Of a stretch of DNA of 48,175 nt, positions 30,472 through 38,964 are shown one piece after another. The DNA lies in contig NCGF01000022.1 in the NCBI GenBank assembly GCA_002281485.1, positions 1 through 48,175 on the forward strand, given 5' to 3'. Source of the DNA: Sphingomonas sp. 28-66-16. Lineage in GTDB: Bacteria > Pseudomonadota > Alphaproteobacteria > Sphingomonadales > Sphingomonadaceae. The notes under the pieces were generated by a model that was not told where the DNA came from, did not search any database, and saw only the letters and a program-made list of their open reading frames with translations. Position numbers and translations under genes: made by a program. Each line of letters opens with the position of its first letter. Position 1 is the first letter of the stretch.

Positions 30472-31784
30472 GTCTCTTTCGGAGTGCCGGTCAGCAATTC
30501 GAGCGCGATCATCTGTTCGGCGATCGCCTGATCGGATTGCGCGAGCAGCAATTGCTTGTCGCGCAACGCCTGTTCGGCGGTCTGCGCGGTGGCGAGCGAC
30601 AGGTCCCCGCGCGTCGCGGCGCGACGGCTCGCCCCGGCAAAGCGGGCCATCGCGGGCAAATCGGTCTCGATCGCCGCGCGCTGCCGCCGACTGACCGCGA
30701 TGCCGCTCACCGCAGCCGCGATCTCGGCGCGGGTCTGGAACAGCCGCGCATCATATTCGGTGCGCAATGCGTCGCGCGTCGCCCGTTCGATGGCGATGCC
30801 GCCGCGATTGCGGTTCCAGAGCGGCAACGTGAAATCCACTGCCGGGCCAAGCAAGGCATTGCCCGCCGAATCCCGCGCGCTGTTCACCATCAGCGTCAGA
30901 TTGGGGAACTGATCGAGCACCGCCTTGTGGACCGCCGCTTCCTGCGCGGCATAACCGGCCTGCAGCGCCTGCAGATCGCTGCGGCGTTGCTTGGCGAGCT
31001 CGAATAGCGGCGCGGCCGCGGGCGGGGCTTCGCTGGAAGCGAGCGGGGCGAGCGCGAGGCCGGTGGTCGGTGGCAGGCCGAGCAGTCGCGTCAACTCCAG
31101 CCGCGCCGTCGCCAGGTCGCGTTCGGCACTGCGCTGGCGGTCCTGCGCGTCGAACGCCGCCAGGCGCGCCGCCTGCACCTGATCGCCCGCGAGATCGCCA
31201 CGCCCCGCCGCGCGCAAGGTGCGATCGAGCAACGACTCCGCAGCATCGCGGCTTGCGGTGACGATCGGCATGATGTGTTCGAGGGAGAGGATCCGTGCCG
31301 CCTGAATCCGCGCCTGCCCCGCCGTCTGCCATTCCGCCCAGGCAAGATCGAGCCGCACCTGCCGCGCCGCTGCCGCCGCTCCCGCGCGCCGCACCTTGCT
31401 CGTGCGGAGCGCGTTGATGTCGAGCCCCAGCGCGCCGGCCAGATCGAGAAACGGATCGGGGCCGGTCAGCACCTTGTTCGCGCCCAAGCTGAAGGTCGGA
31501 TCGGGCAGCAGCCGCGCGGCAAAGGCCTGCGCATCGGCAATCGCCGCGCGCGCGCGCAGGGCCTTCAGATCGGGATTGGCGATCACCGCGATGGTCGCGA
31601 TCGCGTTCATGTCGAGCGGCTGCGCGAGATCGATCATGGTGGGGGTCAGGAAGGGCCGGTCGATCCCGGCAGCGTCGCGCGAGAGCGCTGGATCGGCCAC
31701 CGCCTGACCAAGCGGGAGCGGCGCATAGCTCGCGCAGCCGGCCAGCAGGCAGGCAGCGAGCGGCAGGAGGCGATTGGCTGTCAC
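30459..31784 (-). CDS. TolC-family outer membrane efflux lipoprotein
   Basis: The 441-residue product has a signal peptide with lipobox LLAGC and the two repeated OEP halves of long Ala-rich helices typical of TolC/OprM channels. Examples are LDMNAIATIAVIANPDLKALRAR in the first half and LQALQAGYAAQEAAVHKAVLDQFPNLTL in the second. It is the outer-membrane exit duct for the RND pump encoded downstream. GTG 31784 is the only start that leaves a full signal peptide. The 360 bp upstream up to the next gene contain a palindrome but no sure promoter for it. Confidence 0.9.
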   Translation of the reverse strand: MTANRLLPLAACLLAGCASYAPLPLGQAVADPALSRDAAGIDRPFLTPTMIDLAQPLDMNAIATIAVIANPDLKALRARAAIADAQAFAARLLPDPTFSLGANKVLTGPDPFLDLAGALGLDINALRTSKVRRAGAAAAARQVRLDLAWAEWQTAGQARIQAARILSLEHIMPIVTASRDAAESLLDRTLRAAGRGDLAGDQVQAARLAAFDAQDRQRSAERDLATARLELTRLLGLPPTTGLALAPLASSEAPPAAAPLFELAKQRRSDLQALQAGYAAQEAAVHKAVLDQFPNLTLMVNSARDSAGNALLGPAVDFTLPLWNRNRGGIAIERATRDALRTEYDARLFQTRAEIAAAVSGIAVSRRQRAAIETDLPAMARFAGASRRAATRGDLSLATAQTAEQALRDKQLLLAQSDQAIAEQMIALELLTGTPKETWPR

Positions 31785-32144
31785 CGCGCCAGCCTTGGCA
31801 CGATACGCTCGACGCGCAAGCCCGGTCGACGGGCGTCGACCGCGGATTTCCGATCTTTCGCGCCGGCTATCGCTGCGCCGCGGATGCCCCGCGGGCCGCG
31901 CCGGGGGGCCCTCGAAACCCGTCGTCGCCGCCGCCCTTCATCCGGATCGATCGGGGTTCTCGCTAGGTAGGTCAGAATCGTGCCGATCGGAATTGCGATG
32001 CGGATCGCCTTAAGCGAGACCGCCGGTCGCAATCTATAAATCTTGCCAATGTGGTGCTGCGCGGGAGATCGCTGCTGGCGCGACCGGGCCGCGACCGGCA
32101 TTCTCGACGCCTTCCCGTCCCTGTCAAAAAAAGCGAGAGCCCCG
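31785..32144. other. 360-bp gap between divergent tolC and propeller gene
   Basis: This non-coding stretch holds a near-loopless palindrome GGTCGACG-GG-CGTCGACC at 31824-31841, 40 bp before tolC, which could be an operator for the efflux operon. A GC-rich block follows at about 31875-31935. Near 32035-32040 there is a TATAAA that could be the -10 box of the propeller gene, with a weak TTAAGC 19 bases upstream. No small gene or RNA is evident. Confidence 0.45.
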
Positions 32145-33158
32145 ATGCGCCCTACCCGCTTGCCCTATCTGCTCGTGTCGATTGCCGCCATCGGCCTGGT
32201 CGCTGCTGCGGCGGCGCCCGCTTATCGGGTGACGGGAGCGATTCCCGGCCCCGATGGCGGCTGGGACTATGCCGCCGTCGATGCGACGACCCATATGCTG
32301 TATGTCGCGCACGGCAGTGCAGCGATGGCGGTCGATCTCGCGCACGGCAACGCGGTGCGGTCGCTGGGTACGATCGCCAGGGCGCATGCCGTCGTGCCGA
32401 TTCCGGGCAAGAATCTGCTGCTCGTCTCCAGCGCACAGGACGACAGCGTCCGCCTGCTCGATACCGCCGATGGCCATGAGGTCGCCAACATCGCCGTCGG
32501 CAAAGACCCCGATGCCGCCTTTTACGATGCCGCCAGCGGCCGGGCGGTCGTGATGAACGCCAAGGGGGGCACCGTATCGGTCATCGACGTCGCTGCCCGA
32601 CAGGTGGTCGGCACGATCACGCTCAAGCCCGGGCTGGAGTTCGGCGTGATGGGCGAAGGCAAGACGTTGTTCGTCAACAACGAGGATGAGAACGAGATCG
32701 AGACTGCCGATCTCGCGACGCGAAAGCCGGGGGCGGCGATCGCCATGCCGGGGTGCGAAGGCCCCACCGGGCTCGGCTATGACGCCGCCACCCATCAGCT
32801 GATCAGCGCCTGCGCCAATGGCAAGGCGGTGGTGATCGATGCCAGGACCCGGCGGCTCGTGCGCCTGATCGATATCGGCAAGGGGCCCGACGCGGTGATC
32901 ATGGATACCGCGCGCCGGCTGGCGTTCATCCCCTGCGGCCGCGACGGCACGATCAGCGTCGTGGCGCTCGACGGCGCCGGCGGGGCGCAGGTAACCGGCA
33001 CCATCACCAGCGAGATCGGCGCCCGAACCGGCGCGCTCGATTCGGCCACCGGCACGCTCTATCTGCCTGCCGCGCGTTTCGGACCGCCCGCCAGCCCGGG
33101 CGGTCGTCCGGTCGCGGTGCCCGGCACGTTCCACATCGTCGTGGTCGGACGCGAATAA
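32145..33158 (+). CDS. exported YVTN/YncE-type beta-propeller protein
   Basis: The 337-residue product has a signal peptide (RLPYLLVSIAAIGLVAAAAAP) and a series of short repeats of the YVTN kind. Examples are MLYVAHGSAAMAVDL, NLLLVSSAQDDSVRLLDTADG, AVVMNAKGGTVSVIDVAARQVVGTI, TLFVNNEDENEIETADL and LISACANGKAVVIDARTRRLV. They make a seven-bladed propeller as in E. coli YncE. No heme-binding CxxCH is seen. Its role is unknown; such proteins act as periplasmic binding or scaffold proteins. ATG 32145 with GAGAG upstream is preferred to an earlier open start at 32043. It stands alone and ends in a strong hairpin. Confidence 0.8.
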   Translation: MRPTRLPYLLVSIAAIGLVAAAAAPAYRVTGAIPGPDGGWDYAAVDATTHMLYVAHGSAAMAVDLAHGNAVRSLGTIARAHAVVPIPGKNLLLVSSAQDDSVRLLDTADGHEVANIAVGKDPDAAFYDAASGRAVVMNAKGGTVSVIDVAARQVVGTITLKPGLEFGVMGEGKTLFVNNEDENEIETADLATRKPGAAIAMPGCEGPTGLGYDAATHQLISACANGKAVVIDARTRRLVRLIDIGKGPDAVIMDTARRLAFIPCGRDGTISVVALDGAGGAQVTGTITSEIGARTGALDSATGTLYLPAARFGPPASPGGRPVAVPGTFHIVVVGRE

Positions 33159-33170
33159 TCCGGTCACCGA

Positions 33171-33201
33171 AGCGCGTCGCCGACCGGACAGGCGACGCGC
33201 T
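33171..33201 (+). terminator. hairpin after the propeller gene
   Basis: AGCGCGTCGCC (33171-33181) and GGCGACGCGCT (33191-33201) pair perfectly over eleven bases with a nine-base loop, twelve bases after the stop codon and before the convergent acid phosphatase. It probably serves both genes; there is no long U-run. Confidence 0.6.
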
Positions 33202-33235
33202 GTTGACGCGCGCGCGCTGCCGTGCCGCGAGCCGA

Positions 33236-33949
33236 TCAGGCGCCGGCGATATGGGCGTCGATCAGCTCCTGCCGCGCCGCATCGAACTTGGCCTTGAACG
33301 CCGCATTGGCGAGCAGCTTCGCACCGAGCAGCGTCCCGAGCGCGTGCGAGGCCTCGATGTCGGACGCGAAGTGCACGCCACAAACCTCGCGGCTATAGCC
33401 ATAATCCGCCGCCCGTCCCACAATCTCGGTGGCGCGGCCCGGCAGCAACTGCGCGAGCACATACCCCGCCGAATAGCCCAGAATGGCGTGGCCGCTGGGA
33501 TAGGAATTGATCGGCTTGTGCTCCGGCGCGCGCTCGCAACTCGCCAGCGTCGGATCGACGCCCCAGGGGCGCGCCCGATGGAAATAGGCCTTGCTCATCG
33601 CGACCGCAGCGCCGGCCTCCTCGCGGACTTCGCTCAGCAACGCCCAGGTGAGTGGCAGCTTTTGAAGCTCGATGCCGAGCGTCTTGTCGAACAGCGCAGG
33701 ATCTTCGTGATCCTGATCCCACCGCGCCTGATCGAGCCGGGCCGGCGAACTCGCCTCGACGATGGCATGGAGCGCCTTGAGTTCGGCCTTTTCCTGAATC
33801 GATCCCGGCGCCGGCGGTGGCGGCAGGACGCTTGCCGCCGAAAGCTCTTGTGCGGTCAGATAATGGAGCTGGTGGGGCGCCGCCGAAGCGACGCCCCCGA
33901 TGATCAGCGCGACGACGCCGAACGACGCCAGCAGGGCATTGGCACGCAT
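33236..33949 (-). CDS. class A non-specific acid phosphatase (PAP2 superfamily)
   Basis: The 237-residue exported enzyme (signal peptide 1-23) hydrolyses phosphate monoesters in the periplasm. It carries the full class A signature: Lys120 with Arg127-Pro128 (KAYFHRARPW), the PSGH motif at 151-154, and Ser186-Arg187 with His193 and Asp197 (YSREVCGVHFASD). It relates to PhoN/PhoC enzymes. It begins 25 bp after the TonB receptor gene in the same direction and is most likely co-transcribed with it. This suggests that the receptor imports a compound from which phosphate is released. Confidence 0.92.
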   Translation of the reverse strand: MRANALLASFGVVALIIGGVASAAPHQLHYLTAQELSAASVLPPPPAPGSIQEKAELKALHAIVEASSPARLDQARWDQDHEDPALFDKTLGIELQKLPLTWALLSEVREEAGAAVAMSKAYFHRARPWGVDPTLASCERAPEHKPINSYPSGHAILGYSAGYVLAQLLPGRATEIVGRAADYGYSREVCGVHFASDIEASHALGTLLGAKLLANAAFKAKFDAARQELIDAHIAGA

Positions 33950-33974
33950 GGTGATTTCCTTCGCTCGACGCCGA

Positions 33975-36437
33975 TCAGTAGGTCACGCGCAGAGTGACCA
34001 GCACCTGGCGCGGCGCGTTGACGTTGAACTGATCGTCCACGCCGTAGGTCTTGCCGGCGGCGATGGCGTAGATCGAGCGATCGTCGAACACGTTTGAAAC
34101 CGTTGCGCCGAGGCGGAAGTTCTTCAGGAATTGATAGCTGATCGCGAATTCGCCCAGGCTGTAGGGGGCAATCCGATAGTTGCGCGGGCCGGCACCCGAA
34201 TATTCGGTGGCGTAGGATGGTCCGGTGAACTTCTGGCTGAACGAGGCCCGCAACCCGCCGCTGCTGTAGATGGCGCCGATCGCTGCCGTCGAGAAGGGTG
34301 CCTTGGCCACTTGCGCCCCGCTCGTCACGCTGCGCGCTTCGTTATACGAAGCGTTGCCGAACACCGTCAGCCCCCGGAAAGGCGACACGGTGATGCCCCC
34401 CTCGACACCCTTGTAACGAACCTGCCCGATGTTGATCAGCAGCGATGTGTCGCAGCCGACCGTGTTGCAGGTACCGATCTTGTTGCTGACGTTGATGATA
34501 TAGCCGTCGGCATCGATCGAGACGCGGCTGCCATGCCAGACGGTGCCGATCTGGTAATTCGTCGTCGTCTGCGGCTGGAGGTTGCTGAGCGATGTGCCGA
34601 GCGACGCCGAGCTCGAATAGAAACTCGACAGATCAGGGACATAGAAACCTTTGGCATATTGGCCGTAGAATGCCCAGTTCGGCATCACCTGCCAGTTGAC
34701 CGTGGCGAAGGGCAATGTCTGCGTCCACGTGGCGTTGGTGTTGAGCGGCGACCGGGCCTTCTGGTTGACGAGCGCGCTGATGCCTCGCGTGAAGTGGATA
34801 TATTTGACCCCCGGCGTGATCGACAGGGTGCTGACCGGGCGGAACTCGAACTCGCCGAACAACTGATACTGGTCCCAGTTCGACTGCTGATCATAGGCGA
34901 TGTCGGCCAGGCCGATCCCGGGCAGCGCCGACTGGGCAGCGGTGCCATTGCCGTTGTTGAAATTTTCGTTGTAGCTCGGCCGCCCGGTGGTGCGATCGAG
35001 GTCATAGGTATGACGATCGCTGTCCGAATGCTCGTACCAGGCGCCGACGCGGACCTTGCCCATCGAGAATTCATAGTTGATCTGGCCGATATAGCCGTAG
35101 TTGCGATAGCTGTTCAACTTGTCATAGCCCTGAATGTCGGTCGCCGGCCCGGTGATCCGGACATAAGGCGACGCTGCCGTCCCGGCGCCACTGAAACCCG
35201 TGTAGATCTTGCCCTTGTTCTGCGTGAACGTCGTGACGCCGCCGACCGTGGATACAGTGGCTAGGCCGTTGCCCGAAAATGTCTGATTGCTGTACTGGTA
35301 GGTGTAGAGCCGGTTATCCATCGAGAAGCCTGAACCAAGCTCGCTCTGCAGACGGACGATTTCGAAATCGGTATTCTTGTCGGTGCGGTTATAGCCGAAA
35401 TAATCGGTGCGGGTCGGATCGTTGCTCAAGCCATAGTTGAGACCGAAGCGGCCGATGTCCGACGTCGGCGAACAGTTGTTGATCGTCAGCGTCGAGCCCG
35501 GCGCCGCCGGCGCGGCCGCCGTGAAGCCGCCGCAGGTCGAGCCCTTTTGCACGTCTGACTGATAATAATAATTGCGATTATAGGTCGCCAGCAGGGTCAG
35601 CGTGTTGCGCGATCCGATCGGAATCACGGCCTTGACGAAAAGGTTCTTGTCCTCGACCGGCGAATAGGAGAGCGCGCCATCCGAGCGGAGATATTGGCCG
35701 CTCACGACGAATTTCGCGTCCCCGAGTCCGGCGACCTTGCCGCTTTGCAGCGTCAGTCGACCGATGAAACTGTTGAAGCTGCCCCCGATCAGATCGGCTT
35801 CGATACCGGTGGCATCGCTCACCGCGCGTGAATAAAGGTTGATGTTGCCGCCATAGGTCGCCTGGCCGAGCTGGCTGGCATTGCCGGGACCGCGATCGAC
35901 GACGATCGTCTCGATCGTGTTCGACGGGAAGAAGCTGGTCGAATGGTGGGTCGGGTTGTTGGTGTCGGCGAACGGGATCGAATCATAGGTGACGTTGTAT
36001 TCGCCGTCCTGGAAGCCACGGATCTGCGCCTTGGTCTCGGTGAAACCCGCGCCGTTGTTGTTGCCGGTAAGCGACACGCCGGGAGTCAGCGCGATCAGCG
36101 AGAAGAAGTCGGAGCCAGCGTTGGCGTTGTCGATATATTCGCGGCTGACGGCCGCTTGCGGCTGGGTCGTGGTGAGCGACACGCTGACCGGCGCATCCTG
36201 TGCCGATTGCGATCCGATGACGATGATGTCGGATGAGGTGAGCGACTGCTTGTCGTTGGCCTGCCCTGCCTGACCGGCGCTGCTGGTCTGCTGGTCGACA
36301 TCGGCCGCCGGCTTGTCGGTGTCGGCCGTGACGACGGGGGCAGCGGCGGGAGTTGTCGCGACCGGTGCCGCCAGCGCGGGGGCTGCAAGGCAGCTCGCGA
36401 CGCTCGCGAGCAACGAACAACGGATGTAATGGCGCAT
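33975..36437 (-). CDS. TonB-dependent outer membrane receptor
   Basis: The 820-residue protein has a signal peptide ending LAAPALAAPV. A Gln/Ala/Asp-rich stretch follows, then a TonB box SSDIIVIGS, a plug domain (LTPGVSLTGNN, AQIRGFQDGEYNVTYDSIPF, IETIVVDRGPGNASQLGQATYGG) and a long 22-stranded barrel ending in the terminal aromatic VTLRVTY. TonB receptors import siderophores, vitamins, sugars or other bulky nutrients. The ligand cannot be read from sequence. The acid phosphatase directly downstream points to a phosphorylated nutrient. ATG 36437 follows AGGGAG and gives a normal signal peptide. A candidate regulator site lies 175-190 bp upstream. Confidence 0.9.
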   Translation of the reverse strand: MRHYIRCSLLASVASCLAAPALAAPVATTPAAAPVVTADTDKPAADVDQQTSSAGQAGQANDKQSLTSSDIIVIGSQSAQDAPVSVSLTTTQPQAAVSREYIDNANAGSDFFSLIALTPGVSLTGNNNGAGFTETKAQIRGFQDGEYNVTYDSIPFADTNNPTHHSTSFFPSNTIETIVVDRGPGNASQLGQATYGGNINLYSRAVSDATGIEADLIGGSFNSFIGRLTLQSGKVAGLGDAKFVVSGQYLRSDGALSYSPVEDKNLFVKAVIPIGSRNTLTLLATYNRNYYYQSDVQKGSTCGGFTAAAPAAPGSTLTINNCSPTSDIGRFGLNYGLSNDPTRTDYFGYNRTDKNTDFEIVRLQSELGSGFSMDNRLYTYQYSNQTFSGNGLATVSTVGGVTTFTQNKGKIYTGFSGAGTAASPYVRITGPATDIQGYDKLNSYRNYGYIGQINYEFSMGKVRVGAWYEHSDSDRHTYDLDRTTGRPSYNENFNNGNGTAAQSALPGIGLADIAYDQQSNWDQYQLFGEFEFRPVSTLSITPGVKYIHFTRGISALVNQKARSPLNTNATWTQTLPFATVNWQVMPNWAFYGQYAKGFYVPDLSSFYSSSASLGTSLSNLQPQTTTNYQIGTVWHGSRVSIDADGYIINVSNKIGTCNTVGCDTSLLINIGQVRYKGVEGGITVSPFRGLTVFGNASYNEARSVTSGAQVAKAPFSTAAIGAIYSSGGLRASFSQKFTGPSYATEYSGAGPRNYRIAPYSLGEFAISYQFLKNFRLGATVSNVFDDRSIYAIAAGKTYGVDDQFNVNAPRQVLVTLRVTY

Positions 36438-36611
36438 GATGTGCACTCCCTGACTGATCTGGCGGACGCGCGGGAACGGCCTGAGCGCTGCGGCACGCCC
36501 CGGCACGATCTCTTCTGGTGGATGCCCCCCTGTGGCCCCGACGCTGCTCAGGGCCTTAGGCGCCGGGCGTGACCCTTCGGCGTCGGATTGATGGCCGCTC
36601 GGCGTCGCGCG

Positions 36612-36628
36612 ATTAAATTCGAGTTAAT
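36612..36628 (-). promoter_or_regulatory. AT-rich double TTAA site upstream of TonB receptor gene
   Basis: In a GC-rich surrounding, two TTAA cores at 36613-36616 and 36624-36627 are spaced 11 bases apart, one helical turn. The outer ATTAA and TTAAT also make an inverted repeat. OmpR-family regulators often bind half-sites with this spacing. The site is next to a two-component system of that family. It lies between the kinase stop and the receptor start, so it can only serve the receptor operon. Confidence 0.35.
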
Positions 36629-36637
36629 GTTGCGCGG

Positions 36638-37981
36638 TCAGGCCGGGGTCAGCGTCGCCACGCAGCCCGGTGCGCCGCCTACCCGGAAATCGAGCCGGTG
36701 CAGCCGCGCGATCGCCGCGACCAGCGCGAGGCCCAGGCCGTTGCCGGGCAGTTGCCGGCTTGCCTCGACACGGTGGAAGCGTTGGGTGACGCGGTCCTGT
36801 TCGTCCGCCGGAATGCCGGGGCCGGAATCGCTCACGCGCAGCACGGGGCCGGCCGCGAGGTGGACGTCGATGCGGCCGCCATCGGGCGTATATTTGATCG
36901 CATTGTCGAGCAGATTGCCGACCGCCTCGAACAACAGATCGGCATCGCCCTCGAACGGCAGATGCGCCGGCATCGCCCGGGCGATGGTGATGCCCCGCTC
37001 GATCGCCGCAACTTCGTGATAATCGGCGACGTCGCCGACGACCTCGGCAAGATCGATCGCGCGAAACCCGGTTCGGCGCGCACCTTCGTCGATTTCCGCG
37101 ATCCGCAGCAATGCGTTGAACATCGCGATCATCCCCTGCACCTCGTCGACGGCCTCGCCGATCGACGCCGCCACCTTTGCCGGGTCCGCCTCGGGCGTGT
37201 TGACGCGCTGGAGATTGGCGAGCAGCCGGGTCAGCGGCGTGCGCATGTCGTGGGCGATATTGTCGCCCGCCGATTTGACCTCGAGCATCAGCCGTTGCAA
37301 TTCGTCGAGCGTGCGGTTGACCTCATGAGCGAGATCGTCGAGCTCGTCGCGCCGGCCCGACCGCGTCAGGCGCGCGCCCAGCTTGCCCGCCATGATCTGG
37401 TGGAGACTTCGGGCGAGGTGGCGGATGCGCCGCTCCTGCGCGGCAGCGAGCGTCAGTGCCCCGGCCACGCCGAGCACTAGGGTCGCGGCGGCCGCCCAGA
37501 TCATCGCGCTGATCAGCTCGGTCGCAAAGGCGCGGGTCTGGCGGAGATCCTGGGTCGCGACGAAGCGATCGCCATTGTGCAGCCGGTGGACCATCAGTCG
37601 AAGCGGGGCAGGACCGGTGCGGGTCGGCGCGACGAGTTCGATCGGCGTATCGAGGACGATGTCGCGCGGGAGCGAATTCATGTCGCCGGCGACATGGCGG
37701 CCGGCGGCGTCGAACAGCGCGAAGGTCCGCTGATGCTTGATATCGCGCGCGTTGTGGCTGGCGACCCGCTCGAGCGCGGCCGCGCGCTCGGTGGCGGGGT
37801 CCAGGTCGCGGCGCGTTTCGCGGGTCAGCCAGTCGTCGGTCTGGGCGTTGAAATAGGCGATCGCGCGATAATAGACGAAGCCGAACAGCAAAGCCGAGGT
37901 CGACCCGAACAGCAGCAGGAACAGCAGCGCGAAGCGCGCGCTCGAGCTACGACTCCAGCGCCGGATGGCCGCGATAGACAT
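36638..37981 (-). CDS. sensor histidine kinase
   Basis: The 447-residue membrane kinase has helices at about 17-40 and 157-181 flanking a periplasmic domain of some 115 residues. A HAMP region, a dimerisation box NIAHDMRTPLTRLLANL with His244, and an ATPase domain with DNAIKYTPDGG, VSDSGPGIP and GNGLGLALVAAIA follow. The variant AHD(M/L)RTPL box is typical of one group of sensor kinases paired with OmpR-type regulators. Its 5' end overlaps the regulator gene by 35 bp, an unusually long overlap that implies coupled translation. The stimulus is unknown. Confidence 0.88.
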   Translation of the reverse strand: MSIAAIRRWSRSSSARFALLFLLLFGSTSALLFGFVYYRAIAYFNAQTDDWLTRETRRDLDPATERAAALERVASHNARDIKHQRTFALFDAAGRHVAGDMNSLPRDIVLDTPIELVAPTRTGPAPLRLMVHRLHNGDRFVATQDLRQTRAFATELISAMIWAAAATLVLGVAGALTLAAAQERRIRHLARSLHQIMAGKLGARLTRSGRRDELDDLAHEVNRTLDELQRLMLEVKSAGDNIAHDMRTPLTRLLANLQRVNTPEADPAKVAASIGEAVDEVQGMIAMFNALLRIAEIDEGARRTGFRAIDLAEVVGDVADYHEVAAIERGITIARAMPAHLPFEGDADLLFEAVGNLLDNAIKYTPDGGRIDVHLAAGPVLRVSDSGPGIPADEQDRVTQRFHRVEASRQLPGNGLGLALVAAIARLHRLDFRVGGAPGCVATLTPA

Positions 37982-38642
37982 AGCCTGTCCCCCTCAAGGT
38001 TTCGATCAGCGGCGGCGCATCGGCCCGCTCGATCTTGCGCCGCAACCGGGTGATGTGCACGTCGATGACATTGGTCCTGGCGTCGAAGCGATAGCCCCAG
38101 ACGTCTTCGAAGATCATCGCGCGCGTTACCGGCCGATCGGGTCGCCGCACCAGATATTCGAGCAATTGAAGTTCGCGCGGCTGGAGGTCGACCATCACCC
38201 CGTCGACCCAGGTCTGGCGGGCGATCAGGTCGATCCGGACGCGACCGGCATCGACGGTAGTAGCGCTGTCTTCCTTTCGCTTCCGGCGGACCAGCGCGGT
38301 CACGCGTGCCGCGAGCTCGATCGGTTCGAAGGGCTTGGCGAGATAGTCATCCCCGCCCGCGCGCAAGCCGCGCACGCGCTCCTCCAGCGCCGACAAGGCA
38401 CTCAGGATCAGCACCGGAGTCGTCACGCCGGCGTTGCGCAACATGTCGAGCACCCCGATACCGTCGATCCCGCCGGGCAGCATCCGATCGAGCACGATCC
38501 CGTCAAAGCCGCCGTCGCGGGCGAGCAGGAACGCCTGCACGCCATTGTCGACGAGCGACACGTCCATCCGCTCGTCGCGCAACACCCCGGCGATCGCCTC
38601 GGCCGATTTGATATCGTCTTCGACAACAAGAATTTGGGGCAT
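37947..38642 (-). CDS. OmpR-family response regulator
   Basis: The 231-residue regulator has the receiver acidic pocket VVEDD, phospho-acceptor Asp52 in IVLDRMLPGGIDG, the switch LILSALSALEER and Lys in DDYLAKPFEPIEL. The winged helix runs from LQPRELQLLEYLV to LRGTGYVYRG. ATG 38642 is the natural start. The C-terminal twelve codons are shared, in another frame, with the start of the kinase gene. It could control the TonB receptor and phosphatase operon directly downstream of the pair. No closer family name can be assigned. Confidence 0.88.
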   Translation of the reverse strand: MPQILVVEDDIKSAEAIAGVLRDERMDVSLVDNGVQAFLLARDGGFDGIVLDRMLPGGIDGIGVLDMLRNAGVTTPVLILSALSALEERVRGLRAGGDDYLAKPFEPIELAARVTALVRRKRKEDSATTVDAGRVRIDLIARQTWVDGVMVDLQPRELQLLEYLVRRPDRPVTRAMIFEDVWGYRFDARTNVIDVHITRLRRKIERADAPPLIETLRGTGYVYRGHPALES

Positions 38643-38805
38643 TGGCGGCGCTCACAAGGGGCTTCGACGCTCGTGGTCTCGCAACATGAAGCTTTGATGA
38701 CGCCCGTGCCGAGCGCACCGGCTTTCGCAGAGAACGCCACGCCATGCAGCAGCAGCAGCCGGCGATCGAGGCGGCCGGCCCATGTCGACAAGCGATAGGA
38801 AAAAA

Positions 38806-38882
38806 TGGTGCACCCGGAGCGATTCGAACGCCCGGCCCTCAGATTCGTAGTCTGATGCTCTATCCAGCTGAGCTACGGGTGC
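38806..38882 (-). tRNA. tRNA-Arg (anticodon ACG)
   Basis: The 77-base gene folds as a full cloverleaf: acceptor stem GCACCCG with CGGGTGC, D-arm TAGCTCAGCTGGATAGAG, anticodon stem-loop CAGACTACGAATCTG with ACG at positions 34-36, T-arm GGGCGTTCGAATCGCTC, and an encoded CCA end. A34 should be changed to inosine by TadA to read CGU, CGC and CGA. A run of six T follows the CCA end and may help termination. Confidence 0.97.
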
Positions 38883-38896
38883 GCCGGAAGCGGTGC

Positions 38897-38923
38897 CTTA
38901 AAGGGGGTTTCCGGATTGTGCAA
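38897..38923 (-). promoter_or_regulatory. candidate tRNA-Arg promoter
   Basis: On the minus strand TTGCAC (38918-38923) and TTTAAG (38897-38902) are spaced by 15 bases and place transcription start about eight bases before the tRNA. The -35 matches four of six consensus bases and the spacer is short, so this is a modest candidate. Confidence 0.35.
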
Positions 38924-38964
38924 CCCCGTTGCGCACGTGTCGTCGCCGGCATAGAGCGAGGGCG

